Assembly (NCBI GenBank): GCA_036245805.1
Contig: BTRK01000006.1
Span: 1,839,613 to 1,903,612, forward strand
From: Pristionchus mayeri
Lineage: Eukaryota; Nematoda; Chromadorea; Rhabditida; Neodiplogasteridae
DNA length: 64,000 bases
Direction: 5' to 3'
Under the pieces are notes generated by a model. The model saw nothing but the letters and a program-made list of their open reading frames with translations, ran no database searches and was not told the origin of the DNA. Positions 15,200-28,950 of the stretch are shown here, piece by piece (positions within the stretch are counted from its first letter, which is position 1; each line of letters begins with the position of its first letter). The position numbers and the translations under genes are program-made.

Positions 15200-18100
15200 T
15201 GTACAACCAGGCATTTGTACAACCAGGCATTTGTACAACCAGGCATTTGTACAACCAGGCATTTGTACAACCAGGCATTTGTACAACCAGGCATTTGTAC
15301 AACCAGGCATTTGTACAACCAGGCATTTGTACAACCAGGCCTTTGTACAACCAGGCATTTGTACATCCAGGCATTTGTACAACCAGGCATTTGTACAACC
15401 AGGCATTTGTACAACCAGGGATTTTTACAACCAGGCCTTTGTACAACCAGGCATTTGTACAACCATGCATTTGAACAACCAGGCATTTGTACACCCAGGC
15501 ATTTGTACACCCAGGCATTTGTACAACCAGGCATTTGTACAACCAGGCATTTGTACACCCAGGCATTTGTACAACCAGGCATTTGTACAACCAGGCATTT
15601 GTACAACCAGGCATTTGTACAACCAGGCATTTGTACAACCAGGCATTTGTACAACCAGGCATTTGTACACCCAGGCATTTGTACACCCAGGCATTTGTAA
15701 TCCAGGCATTTGTACAACCAGGCATTTGTACAACCAGGCATTTGTACAACCAGGCATTTGTGCAACCAGGCATTTGTACAACCAGGCATTTGTACAACCA
15801 GGCATTTGTACAACCAGGGATTTGTACAACCAGGCCTTTGTACAACCAGGCATTTGTACAACCATGCATTTGAACAACCAGGCATTTGTACACCCAGGCA
15901 TTTGTACACCCAGGCATTTGTACAACCAGGCATTTGTACACCCAGGCATTTGTACACCCAGGCATTTGTAATCCAGGCATTTGTACAACCAGGCATTTGT
16001 ACAACCAGGCATTTGTACAACCAGGCATTTGTACAACCAGGCATTTGTACAACCAGGCATTTGTACAACCAGGCCTTTGTACAACCAGGCATTTGTACAA
16101 CCAGGCATTTGTCTAACCAGGCATTTGTACAACCAGGCATTTGTACAACCAGGCATTTGTACAACCAGGCATTTGTACAACCAGGCATTTGTACAACCAG
16201 GCATTTGTACAACCAGGCATTTGTACAACCAGGCATTTGTACAACCAGGCATTTGTACAACCAGGCATTTGTACAACCAGGCATTTGTACGCCCAGGCAT
16301 TTGTACAACCAGGCATTTGTACAACCAGGCATTTGAACAACCAGGCATTTGTACACCCAGGCATTTGTAAAACCAGGCATTTGTACAACCAGGCATTTGT
16401 ACAACCAGGCATTTGTACAACCAGGCATTTGTACAACCAGGCATTTGTACAACCATGCATTTGAACAACCAGGCATTTGTACACCCAGGCATTTGTACAC
16501 CCAGGCATTTGTACAACCAGGCATTTGTACACCCAGGCATTTGTACACCCAGGCATTTGTAATCCAGGCATTTGTACAACCAGGCATTTGTACAACCAGG
16601 CATTTGTACAACCAGGCATTTGTACAACCAGGCATTTGTACAACCAGGCATTTGTACAACCAGGCATTTGTACAACCAGGCATTTGTACAACCAGGCATT
16701 TGTACAACCAGGCATTTGTACAACCAGGCATTTGTACAACCAGGCATTTGTACAACCAGGCATTTGTACAACCAGGCATTTGTACAACCAGGCATTTGAA
16801 CAACCAGGCATTTGTACACCCAGGCATTTGTAAAACCAGGCATTTGTACAACCAGGCATTTGTACAACCAGGCATTTGTACAACCAGGCATTTGTACAAC
16901 CAGGCATTTGTACAACCATGCATTTGAACAACCAGGCATTTGTACACCCAGGCATTTGTACACCCAGGCATTTGTACAACCAGGCATTTGTACACCCAGG
17001 CATTTGTACACCCAGGCATTTGTAATCCAGGCATTTGTACAACCAGGCATTTGTACAACCAGGCATTTGTACAACCAGGCATTTGTACAACCAGGCATTT
17101 GTACAACCAGGCCTTTGTACAACCAGGCATTTGTACAACCAGGCATTTGTACAACCAGGCATTTGTACAACCAGGCATTTGTACAACCAGGCATTTGTAC
17201 AACCAGGCATTTGTACAACCAGGCATTTGTACAACCAGGCATTTGTACAACCAGGCATTTGTACAACCAGGCATTTGTACACCCAGGCATTTGTACACCC
17301 AGGCATTTGTACAACCAGGCATTTGTACAACCAGGCATTTGTACAACCAGGCATTTGTACAACCAGGCATTTGTACACCCAGGCATTTGTACACCCAGGC
17401 ATTTGTACAACCAGGCATTTGTACAACCAGGCATTTGTACAACCAGGCATTTGTACAACCAGGGATTTGTACAACCAGGCCTTTGTACAACCAGGCATTT
17501 GTACAACCATGCATTTGAACAACCAGGCATTTGTACACCCAGGCATTTGTACACCCAGGCATTTGTACACCCAGGCATTTGTACACCCAGGCATTTGTAC
17601 AACCAGGCATTTGTACACCCAGGCATTTGTACACCCAGGCATTTGTAATCCAGGCATTTGTACAACCAGGCATTTGTACAACCAGGCATTTGTACAACCA
17701 GGCATTTGTACAACCAGGCATTTGTACAACCAGGCATTTGTACAACCAGGCCTTTGTACAACCAGGCATTTGTACAACCAGGCATTTGTACAACCAGGCA
17801 TTTGTACACCCAGGCATTTGTACACCCAGGCATTTGTACAACCAGGCATTTGTACACCCAGGCATTTGTACACCCAGGCATTTGTAATCCAGGCATTTGT
17901 ACAACCAGGCATTTGTACACCCAGGCATTTGTACACCCAGGCATTTGTACAACCAGGCATTTGTACACCCAGGCATTTGTACACCCAGGCATTTGTAATC
18001 CAGGCATTTGTACAACCAGGCATTTGTACAACCAGGCATTTGTACAACCAGGCATTTGTACAACCAGGCATTTGTACAACCAGGCATTTGTACAACCAGG

Positions 18101-21100
18101 CATTTGTACGCCCAGGCATTTGTACAACCAGGCATTTGTACAACCAGGCATTTGTACGCCCAGGCATTTGTACAACCAGGCATTTGTACAACCAGGCATT
18201 TGTACACCCAGGCATTTGTACAACCAGGCATTTGTACAACCAGGCATTTGTACAACCAGGCATTTGTACAACCAGGGATTTGTACAACCAGGCCTTTGTA
18301 CAACCAGGCATTTGTACAACCATGCATTTGAACAACCAGGCATTTGTACACCCAGGCATTTGTACACCCAGGCATTTGTACACCCAGGCATTTGTACACC
18401 CAGGCATTTGTACAACCAGGCATTTGTACACCCAGGCATTTGTACACCCAGGCATTTGTAATCCAGGCATTTGTACAACCAGGCATTTGTACAACCAGGC
18501 ATTTGTACAACCAGGCATTTGTACAACCAGGCATTTGTACAACCAGGGATTTTTACAACCAGGCCTTTGTACAACCAGGCATTTGTACAACCATGCATTT
18601 GAACAACCAGGCATTTGTACACCCAGGCATTTGTACACCCAGGCATTTGTACAACCAGGCATTTGTACAACCAGGCATTTGTACACCCAGGCATTTGTAC
18701 AACCAGGCATTTGTACAACCAGGCATTTGTACAACCAGGCATTTGTACAACCAGGCATTTGTACAACCAGGCATTTGTACAACCAGGCATTTGTACACCC
18801 AGGCATTTGTACACCCAGGCATTTGTAATCCAGGCATTTGTACAACCAGGCATTTGTACAACCAGGCATTTGTACAACCAGGCATTTGTGCAACCAGGCA
18901 TTTGTACAACCAGGCATTTGTACAACCAGGCATTTGTACAACCAGGGATTTGTACAACCAGGCCTTTGTACAACCAGGCATTTGTACAACCATGCATTTG
19001 AACAACCAGGCATTTGTACACCCAGGCATTTGTACACCCAGGCATTTGTACAACCAGGCATTTGTACACCCAGGCATTTGTACACCCAGGCATTTGTAAT
19101 CCAGGCATTTGTACAACCAGGCATTTGTACAACCAGGCATTTGTACAACCAGGCATTTGTACAACCAGGCATTTGTACAACCAGGCCTTTGTACAACCAG
19201 GCATTTGTACAACCAGGCATTTGTCTAACCAGGCATTTGTACAACCAGGCATTTGTACAACCAGGCATTTGTACAACCAGGCATTTGTACAACCAGGCAT
19301 TTGTACAACCAGGCATTTGTACAACCAGGCATTTGTACAACCAGGCATTTGTACAACCAGGCATTTGTACAACCAGGCATTTGTACAACCAGGCATTTGT
19401 ACGCCCAGGCATTTGTACAACCAGGCATTTGTACAACCAGGCATTTGAACAACCAGGCATTTGTACACCCAGGCATTTGTAAAACCAGGCATTTGTACAA
19501 CCAGGCATTTGTACAACCAGGCATTTGTACAACCAGGCATTTGTACAACCAGGCATTTGTACAACCATGCATTTGAACAACCAGGCATTTGTACACCCAG
19601 GCATTTGTACACCCAGGCATTTGTACAACCAGGCATTTGTACACCCAGGCATTTGTACACCCAGGCATTTGTAATCCAGGCATTTGTACAACCAGGCATT
19701 TGTACAACCAGGCATTTGTACAACCAGGCATTTGTACAACCAGGCATTTGTACAACCAGGCATTTGTACAACCAGGCATTTGTACAACCAGGCATTTGTA
19801 CAACCAGGCATTTGTACAACCAGGCATTTGTACAACCAGGCATTTGTACAACCAGGCATTTGTACAACCAGGCATTTGTACAACCAGGCATTTGTACAAC
19901 CAGGCATTTGAACAACCAGGCATTTGTACACCCAGGCATTTGTAAAACCAGGCATTTGTACAACCAGGCATTTGTACAACCAGGCATTTGTACAACCAGG
20001 CATTTGTACAACCAGGCATTTGTACAACCATGCATTTGAACAACCAGGCATTTGTACACCCAGGCATTTGTACACCCAGGCATTTGTACAACCAGGCATT
20101 TGTACACCCAGGCATTTGTACACCCAGGCATTTGTAATCCAGGCATTTGTACAACCAGGCATTTGTACAACCAGGCATTTGTACAACCAGGCATTTGTAC
20201 AACCAGGCATTTGTACAACCAGGCCTTTGTACAACCAGGCATTTGTACAACCAGGCATTTGTACAACCAGGCATTTGTACAACCAGGCATTTGTACAACC
20301 AGGCATTTGTACAACCAGGCATTTGTACAACCAGGCATTTGTACAACCAGGCATTTGTACAACCAGGCATTTGTACAACCAGGCATTTGTACACCCAGGC
20401 ATTTGTACACCCAGGCATTTGTACAACCAGGCATTTGTACAACCAGGCATTTGTACAACCAGGCATTTGTACAACCAGGCATTTGTACACCCAGGCATTT
20501 GTACACCCAGGCATTTGTACAACCAGGCATTTGTACAACCAGGCATTTGTACAACCAGGCATTTGTACAACCAGGGATTTGTACAACCAGGCCTTTGTAC
20601 AACCAGGCATTTGTACAACCATGCATTTGAACAACCAGGCATTTGTACACCCAGGCATTTGTACACCCAGGCATTTGTACACCCAGGCATTTGTACACCC
20701 AGGCATTTGTACAACCAGGCATTTGTACACCCAGGCATTTGTACACCCAGGCATTTGTAATCCAGGCATTTGTACAACCAGGCATTTGTACAACCAGGCA
20801 TTTGTACAACCAGGCATTTGTACAACCAGGCATTTGTACAACCAGGCATTTGTACAACCAGGCCTTTGTACAACCAGGCATTTGTACAACCAGGCATTTG
20901 TACAACCAGGCATTTGTACACCCAGGCATTTGTACACCCAGGCATTTGTACAACCAGGCATTTGTACACCCAGGCATTTGTACACCCAGGCATTTGTAAT
21001 CCAGGCATTTGTACAACCAGGCATTTGTACACCCAGGCATTTGTACACCCAGGCATTTGTACAACCAGGCATTTGTACACCCAGGCATTTGTACACCCAG

Positions 21101-21460
21101 GCATTTGTAATCCAGGCATTTGTACAACCAGGCATTTGTACAACCAGGCATTTGTACAACCAGGCATTTGTACAACCAGGCATTTGTACAACCAGGCATT
21201 TGTACAACCAGGCATTTGTACGCCCAGGCATTTGTACAACCAGGCATTTGTACAACCAGGCATTTGTACGCCCAGGCATTTGTACAACCAGGCATTTGTA
21301 CAACCAGGCATTTGTACACCCAGGCATTTGTACAACCAGGCATTTGTACAACCAGGCATTTGTACAACCAGGCATTTGTACAACCAGGGATTTGTACAAC
21401 CAGGCCTTTGTACAACCAGGCATTTGTACAACCATGCATTTGAACAACCAGGCATTTGTA
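15200..21460. repeat. 3.1-kb higher-order duplication within the satellite
   Basis: Landmarks 15487/18615 and 15710/18838 are offset by 3128 bp. Landmarks 16349/19461, 16477/19589, 16572/19684, 16812/19924, 17531/20643 and 18344/21456 are offset by 3112 bp. This is a duplication of about 194-195 units; the two offsets differ by exactly one 16-bp unit, consistent with loss or gain of a single repeat after duplication. Confidence 0.85.
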
Positions 21461-24400
21461 CACCCAGGCATTTGTACACCCAGGCATTTGTACACCCAGG
21501 CATTTGTACACCCAGGCATTTGTACAACCAGGCATTTGTACACCCAGGCATTTGTACACCCAGGCATTTGTAATCCAGGCATTTGTACAACCAGGCATTT
21601 GTACAACCAGGCATTTGTACAACCAGGCATTTGTACAACCAGGCATTTGTACAACCAGGCATTTGTACAACCAGGCCTTTGTACAACCAGGCATTTGTAC
21701 AACCAGGCATTTGTACAACCAGGCATTTGTACACCCAGGCATTTGTACACCCAGGCATTTGTACAACCAGGCATTTGTACACCCAGGCATTTGTACACCC
21801 AGGCATTTGTAATCCAGGCATTTGTACAACCAGGCATTTGTACACCCAGGCATTTGTACACCCAGGCATTTGTACAACCAGGCATTTGTACACCCAGGCA
21901 TTTGTACACCCAGGCATTTGTAATCCAGGCATTTGTACAACCAGGCATTTGTACAACCAGGCATTTGTACAACCAGGCATTTGTACAACCAGGCATTTGT
22001 ACAACCAGGCATTTGTACAACCAGGCATTTGTACGCCCAGGCATTTGTACAACCAGGCATTTGTACAACCAGGCATTTGTACGCCCAGGCATTTGTACAA
22101 CCAGGCATTTGTACAACCAGGCATTTGTACACCCAGGCATTTGTACAACCAGGCATTTGTACAACCAGGCATTTGTACAACCAGGCATTTGTACAACCAG
22201 GGATTTGTACAACCAGGCCTTTGTACAACCAGGCATTTGTACAACCATGCATTTGAACAACCAGGCATTTGTACACCCAGGCATTTGTACACCCAGGCAT
22301 TTGTACAACCAGGCATTTGTACACCCAGGCATTTGTACACCCAGGCATTTGTAATCCAGGCATTTGTACAACCAGGCATTTGTACAACCAGGCATTTGTA
22401 CAACCAGGCATTTGTACAACCAGGCATTTGTACAACCAGGCATTTGTACAACCAGGCCTTTGTACAACCAGGCATTTGTACAACCAGGCATTTGTACAAC
22501 CAGGCATTTGTACAACCAGGCATTTGTACAACCAGGCATTTGTACAACCAGGCATTTGTACAACCAGGCATTTGTACACCCAGGCATTTGTACACCCAGG
22601 CATTTGTACAACCAGGCATTTGTACAACCAGGCATTTGTACAACCAGGCATTTGTACACCCAGGCATTTGTACACCCAGGCATTTGTACAACCAGGGATT
22701 TGTACAACCAGGCATTTGTACAACCAGGCATTTGTACAACCAGGGATTTGTACAACCAGGCCTTTGTACAACCAGGCATTTGTACAACCATGCATTTGAA
22801 CAACCAGGCATTTGTACACCCAGGCATTTGTACACCCAGGCATTTGTACACCCAGGCATTTGTACACCCAGGCATTTGTACACCCAGGCATTTGTAATCC
22901 AGGCATTTGTACAACCAGGCATTTGTACAACCAGGCATTTGTACAACCAGGCATTTGTACAACCAGGCATTTGTACAACCAGGCATTTGTACAACCAGGC
23001 CTTTGTACAACCAGGCATTTGTACAACCAGGCATTTGTACAACCAGGCATTTGTACAACCAGGCATTTGTACAACCAGGCATTTGTACAACCAGGCATTT
23101 GTACACCCAGGCATTTGTACACCCAGGCATTTGTACACCCAGGCATTTGTACAACCAGGCATTTGTACACCCAGGCATTTGTACAACCAGGCATTTGTAC
23201 AACCAGGCATTTGTACAACCAGGCATTTGTTCAACCAGGCATTTGTACAACCAGGCATTTGTACAACCAGGCATTTGTACAACCAGGCATTTGTACAACC
23301 AGGCATTTGTACAACCAGGCATTTGTACACCCAGGCATTTATACACCCAGGCATTTGTACAACCAGGCATTTGTACAACCAGGCATTTGTACAACCAGGC
23401 ATTTGTACACCCAGGCATTTGTACAACCAGGCATTTGTACAACCAGGCATTTGTACAACCAGGCATTTGTACAACCAGGGATTTGTACAACCAGGCCTTT
23501 GTACAACCAGGCATTTGTACAACCATGCATTTGAACAACCAGGCATTTGTACAACCAGGCATTTGTACAACCAGGCATTTGTACAACCAGGCATTTGTAC
23601 AACCAGGCATTTGTACAACCAGGCCTTTGTACAACCAGGCATTTGTACAACCAGGCATTTGTACACCCAGGCATTTGTACAACCAGGCATTTGTACACCC
23701 AGGCATTTGTACAACCAGGCATTTGTACAACCAGGCATTTGTACAACCAGGCATTTGTACAACCAGGGATTTGTACAACCAGGCCTTTGTACAACCAGGC
23801 ATTTGTACAACCATGCATTTGAACAACCAGGCATTTGTACACCCAGGCATTTGTACACCCAGGCATTTGTACAACCAGGCATTTGTACACCCAGGCATTT
23901 GTACACCCAGGCATTTGTAATCCAGGCATTTGTACAACCAGGCATTTGTACAACCAGGCATTTGTACAACCAGGCATTTGTACAACCAGGCATTTGTACA
24001 ACCAGGCATTTGTACAACCAGGCATTTGTACAACCAGGCATTTGTACAACCAGGCATTTGTACAACCAGGCCTTTGTACAACCAGGCATTTGTACAACCA
24101 GGCATTTGTACAACCAGGCATTTGTACAACCAGGCATTTGTACAACCAGGCATTTGTACAACCAGGCATTTGTACACCCAGGCATTTGTACACCCAGGCA
24201 TTTGTACAACCAGGCATTTGTACAACCAGGCATTTGTACAACCAGGCCTTTGTACAACCAGGCATTTGTACAACCAGGCATTTGTACACCCAGGCATTTG
24301 TACAACCAGGCATTTGTACAACCAGGCATTTGTACAACCAGGCATTTGTACAACCAGGCATTTGTACAACCAGGCATTTGTACAACCAGGGATTTGTACA

Positions 24401-27400
24401 ACCAGGCCTTTGTACAACCAGGCATTTGTACAACCATGCATTTGAACAACCAGGCATTTGTACAACCAGGCATTTGTACAACCAGGCATTTGTACAACCA
24501 GGCATTTGTACAACCAGGCATTTGTACACCCAGGCATTTGTACAACCAGGCATTTGTACAACCAGGCATTTGTACAACCAGGCATTTGTACAACCAGGGA
24601 TTTGTACAACCAGGCCTTTGTACAACCAGGCATTTGTACAACCATGCATTTAAACAACCAGGCATTTGTACAACCAGGCATTTGTACACCCAGGCATTTG
24701 TACAACCAGGCATTTGTACAACCAGGCATTTGTACAACCAGGCATTTGTACAACCAGGCATTTGTACACCCAGGCATTTGTACACCCAGGCATTTGTACA
24801 ACCAGGCATTTGTACAACCAGGCATTTGTACAACCAGGCCTTTGTACAACCAGGCATTTGTACAACCATGCATTTGAACAACCAGGCATTTGTACACCCA
24901 GGCATTTGTACACCCAGGCATTTGTACACCCAGGCATTTGTACACCCAGGCATTTGTACAACCAGGCATTTGTACACCCAGGCATTTGTACACCCAGGCA
25001 TTTGTAATCCAGGCATTTGTACAACCAGGCATTTGTACAACCAGGCATTTGTACAACCAGGCATTTGTACAACCAGGCATTTGTACAACCAGGCATTTGT
25101 ACAACCAGGCCTTTGTACAACCAGGCATTTGTACAACCAGGCATTTGTACAACCAGGCATTTGTACACCCAGGCATTTGTACACCCAGGCATTTGTACAA
25201 CCAGGCATTTGTACACCCAGGCATTTGTACACCCAGGCATTTGTAATCCAGGCATTTGTACAACCAGGCATTTGTACACCCAGGCATTTGTACACCCAGG
25301 CATTTGTACAACCAGGCATTTGTACACCCAGGCATTTGTACACCCAGGCATTTGTAATCCAGGCATTTGTACAACCAGGCATTTGTACAACCAGGCATTT
25401 GTACAACCAGGCATTTGTACAACCAGGCATTTGTACAACCAGGCATTTGTACAACCAGGCATTTGTACGCCCAGGCATTTGTACAACCAGGCATTTGTAC
25501 AACCAGGCATTTGTACGCCCAGGCATTTGTACAACCAGGCATTTGTACAACCAGGCATTTGTACACCCAGGCATTTGTACAACCAGGCATTTGTACAACC
25601 AGGCATTTGTACAACCAGGCATTTGTACAACCAGGGATTTGTACAACCAGGCCTTTGTACAACCAGGCATTTGTACAACCATGCATTTGAACAACCAGGC
25701 ATTTGTACACCCAGGCATTTGTACACCCAGGCATTTGTACACCCAGGCATTTGTACACCCAGGCATTTGTACAACCAGGCATTTGTACACCCAGGCATTT
25801 GTACACCCAGGCATTTGTAATCCAGGCATTTGTACAACCAGGCATTTGTACAACCAGGCATTTGTACAACCAGGCATTTGTACAACCAGGCATTTGTACA
25901 ACCAGGCATTTGTACAACCAGGCCTTTGTACAACCAGGCATTTGTACAACCAGGCATTTGTACAACCAGGCATTTGTACACCCAGGCATTTGTACACCCA
26001 GGCATTTGTACAACCAGGCATTTGTACACCCAGGCATTTGTACACCCAGGCATTTGTAATCCAGGCATTTGTACAACCAGGCATTTGTACACCCAGGCAT
26101 TTGTACACCCAGGCATTTGTACAACCAGGCATTTGTACACCCAGGCATTTGTACACCCAGGCATTTGTAATCCAGGCATTTGTACAACCAGGCATTTGTA
26201 CAACCAGGCATTTGTACAACCAGGCATTTGTACAACCAGGCATTTGTACAACCAGGCATTTGTACAACCAGGCATTTGTACGCCCAGGCATTTGTACAAC
26301 CAGGCATTTGTACAACCAGGCATTTGTACGCCCAGGCATTTGTACAACCAGGCATTTGTACAACCAGGCATTTGTACACCCAGGCATTTGTACAACCAGG
26401 CATTTGTACAACCAGGCATTTGTACAACCAGGCATTTGTACAACCAGGGATTTGTACAACCAGGCCTTTGTACAACCAGGCATTTGTACAACCATGCATT
26501 TGAACAACCAGGCATTTGTACACCCAGGCATTTGTACACCCAGGCATTTGTACAACCAGGCATTTGTACACCCAGGCATTTGTACACCCAGGCATTTGTA
26601 ATCCAGGCATTTGTACAACCAGGCATTTGTACAACCAGGCATTTGTACAACCAGGCATTTGTACAACCAGGCATTTGTACAACCAGGCATTTGTACAACC
26701 AGGCCTTTGTACAACCAGGCATTTGTACAACCAGGCATTTGTACAACCAGGCATTTGTACAACCAGGCATTTGTACAACCAGGCATTTGTACAACCAGGC
26801 ATTTGTACAACCAGGCATTTGTACAACCAGGCATTTGTACACCCAGGCATTTGTACACCCAGGCATTTGTACAACCAGGCATTTGTACAACCAGGCATTT
26901 GTACAACCAGGCATTTGTACACCCAGGCATTTGTACACCCAGGCATTTGTACAACCAGGGATTTGTACAACCAGGCATTTGTACAACCAGGCATTTGTAC
27001 AACCAGGGATTTGTACAACCAGGCCTTTGTACAACCAGGCATTTGTACAACCATGCATTTGAACAACCAGGCATTTGTACACCCAGGCATTTGTACACCC
27101 AGGCATTTGTACACCCAGGCATTTGTACACCCAGGCATTTGTACACCCAGGCATTTGTAATCCAGGCATTTGTACAACCAGGCATTTGTACAACCAGGCA
27201 TTTGTACAACCAGGCATTTGTACAACCAGGCATTTGTACAACCAGGCATTTGTACAACCAGGCCTTTGTACAACCAGGCATTTGTACAACCAGGCATTTG
27301 TACAACCAGGCATTTGTACAACCAGGCATTTGTACAACCAGGCATTTGTACAACCAGGCATTTGTACACCCAGGCATTTGTACACCCAGGCATTTGTACA

Positions 27401-28950
27401 CCCAGGCATTTGTACAACCAGGCATTTGTACACCCAGGCATTTGTACAACCAGGCATTTGTACAACCAGGCATTTGTACAACCAGGCATTTGTACAACCA
27501 GGCATTTGTACAACCAGGCATTTGTACAACCAGGCATTTGTACAACCAGGCATTTGTACAACCAGGCATTTGTACAACCAGGCATTTGTACACCCAGGCA
27601 TTTATACACCCAGGCATTTGTACAACCAGGCATTTGTACAACCAGGCATTTGTACAACCAGGCATTTGTACACCCAGGCATTTGTACAACCAGGCATTTG
27701 TACAACCAGGCATTTGTACAACCAGGCATTTGTACAACCAGGGATTTGTACAACCAGGCCTTTGTACAACCAGGCATTTGTACAACCATGCATTTGAACA
27801 ACCAGGCATTTGTACAACCAGGCATTTGTACAACCAGGCATTTGTACAACCAGGCATTTGTACAACCAGGCATTTGTACAACCAGGCCTTTGTACAACCA
27901 GGCATTTGTACAACCAGGCATTTGTACACCCAGGCATTTGTACAACCAGGCATTTGTACACCCAGGCATTTGTACAACCAGGCATTTGTACAACCAGGCA
28001 TTTGTACAACCAGGCATTTGTACAACCAGGGATTTGTACAACCAGGCCTTTGTACAACCAGGCATTTGTACAACCATGCATTTGAACAACCAGGCATTTG
28101 TACACCCAGGCATTTGTACACCCAGGCATTTGTACAACCAGGCATTTGTACACCCAGGCATTTGTACACCCAGGCATTTGTAATCCAGGCATTTGTACAA
28201 CCAGGCATTTGTACAACCAGGCATTTGTACAACCAGGCATTTGTACAACCAGGCATTTGTACAACCAGGCATTTGTACAACCAGGCATTTGTACAACCAG
28301 GCATTTGTACAACCAGGCATTTGTACAACCAGGCCTTTGTACAACCAGGCATTTGTACAACCAGGCATTTGTACAACCAGGCATTTGTACAACCAGGCAT
28401 TTGTACAACCAGGCATTTGTACAACCAGGCATTTGTACACCCAGGCATTTGTACACCCAGGCATTTGTACAACCAGGCATTTGTACAACCAGGCATTTGT
28501 ACAACCAGGCCTTTGTACAACCAGGCATTTGTACAACCAGGCATTTGTACACCCAGGCATTTGTACAACCAGGCATTTGTACAACCAGGCATTTGTACAA
28601 CCAGGCATTTGTACAACCAGGCATTTGTACAACCAGGCATTTGTACAACCAGGGATTTGTACAACCAGGCCTTTGTACAACCAGGCATTTGTACAACCAT
28701 GCATTTGAACAACCAGGCATTTGTACAACCAGGCATTTGTACAACCAGGCATTTGTACAACCAGGCATTTGTACAACCAGGCATTTGTACACCCAGGCAT
28801 TTGTACAACCAGGCATTTGTACAACCAGGCATTTGTACAACCAGGCATTTGTACAACCAGGGATTTGTACAACCAGGCCTTTGTACAACCAGGCATTTGT
28901 ACAACCATGCATTTAAACAACCAGGCATTTGTACAACCAGGCATTTGTAC
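20600..28950. repeat. 4.25-kb duplication containing triplicated 813-bp repeats
   Basis: An 813-bp repeat (48 units of 16 bp plus three of 15 bp) starts near 20643, 21456 and 22269, and again near 24890, 25703 and 26516; a pair also lies at 17531 and 18344. The triplets belong to a larger copied block. Offsets are 4247 bp on the left (20643/24890) and 4263 bp on the right (22812/27075, 23339/27602, 23835/28098, 24458/28721), again differing by one unit. Confidence 0.85.
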
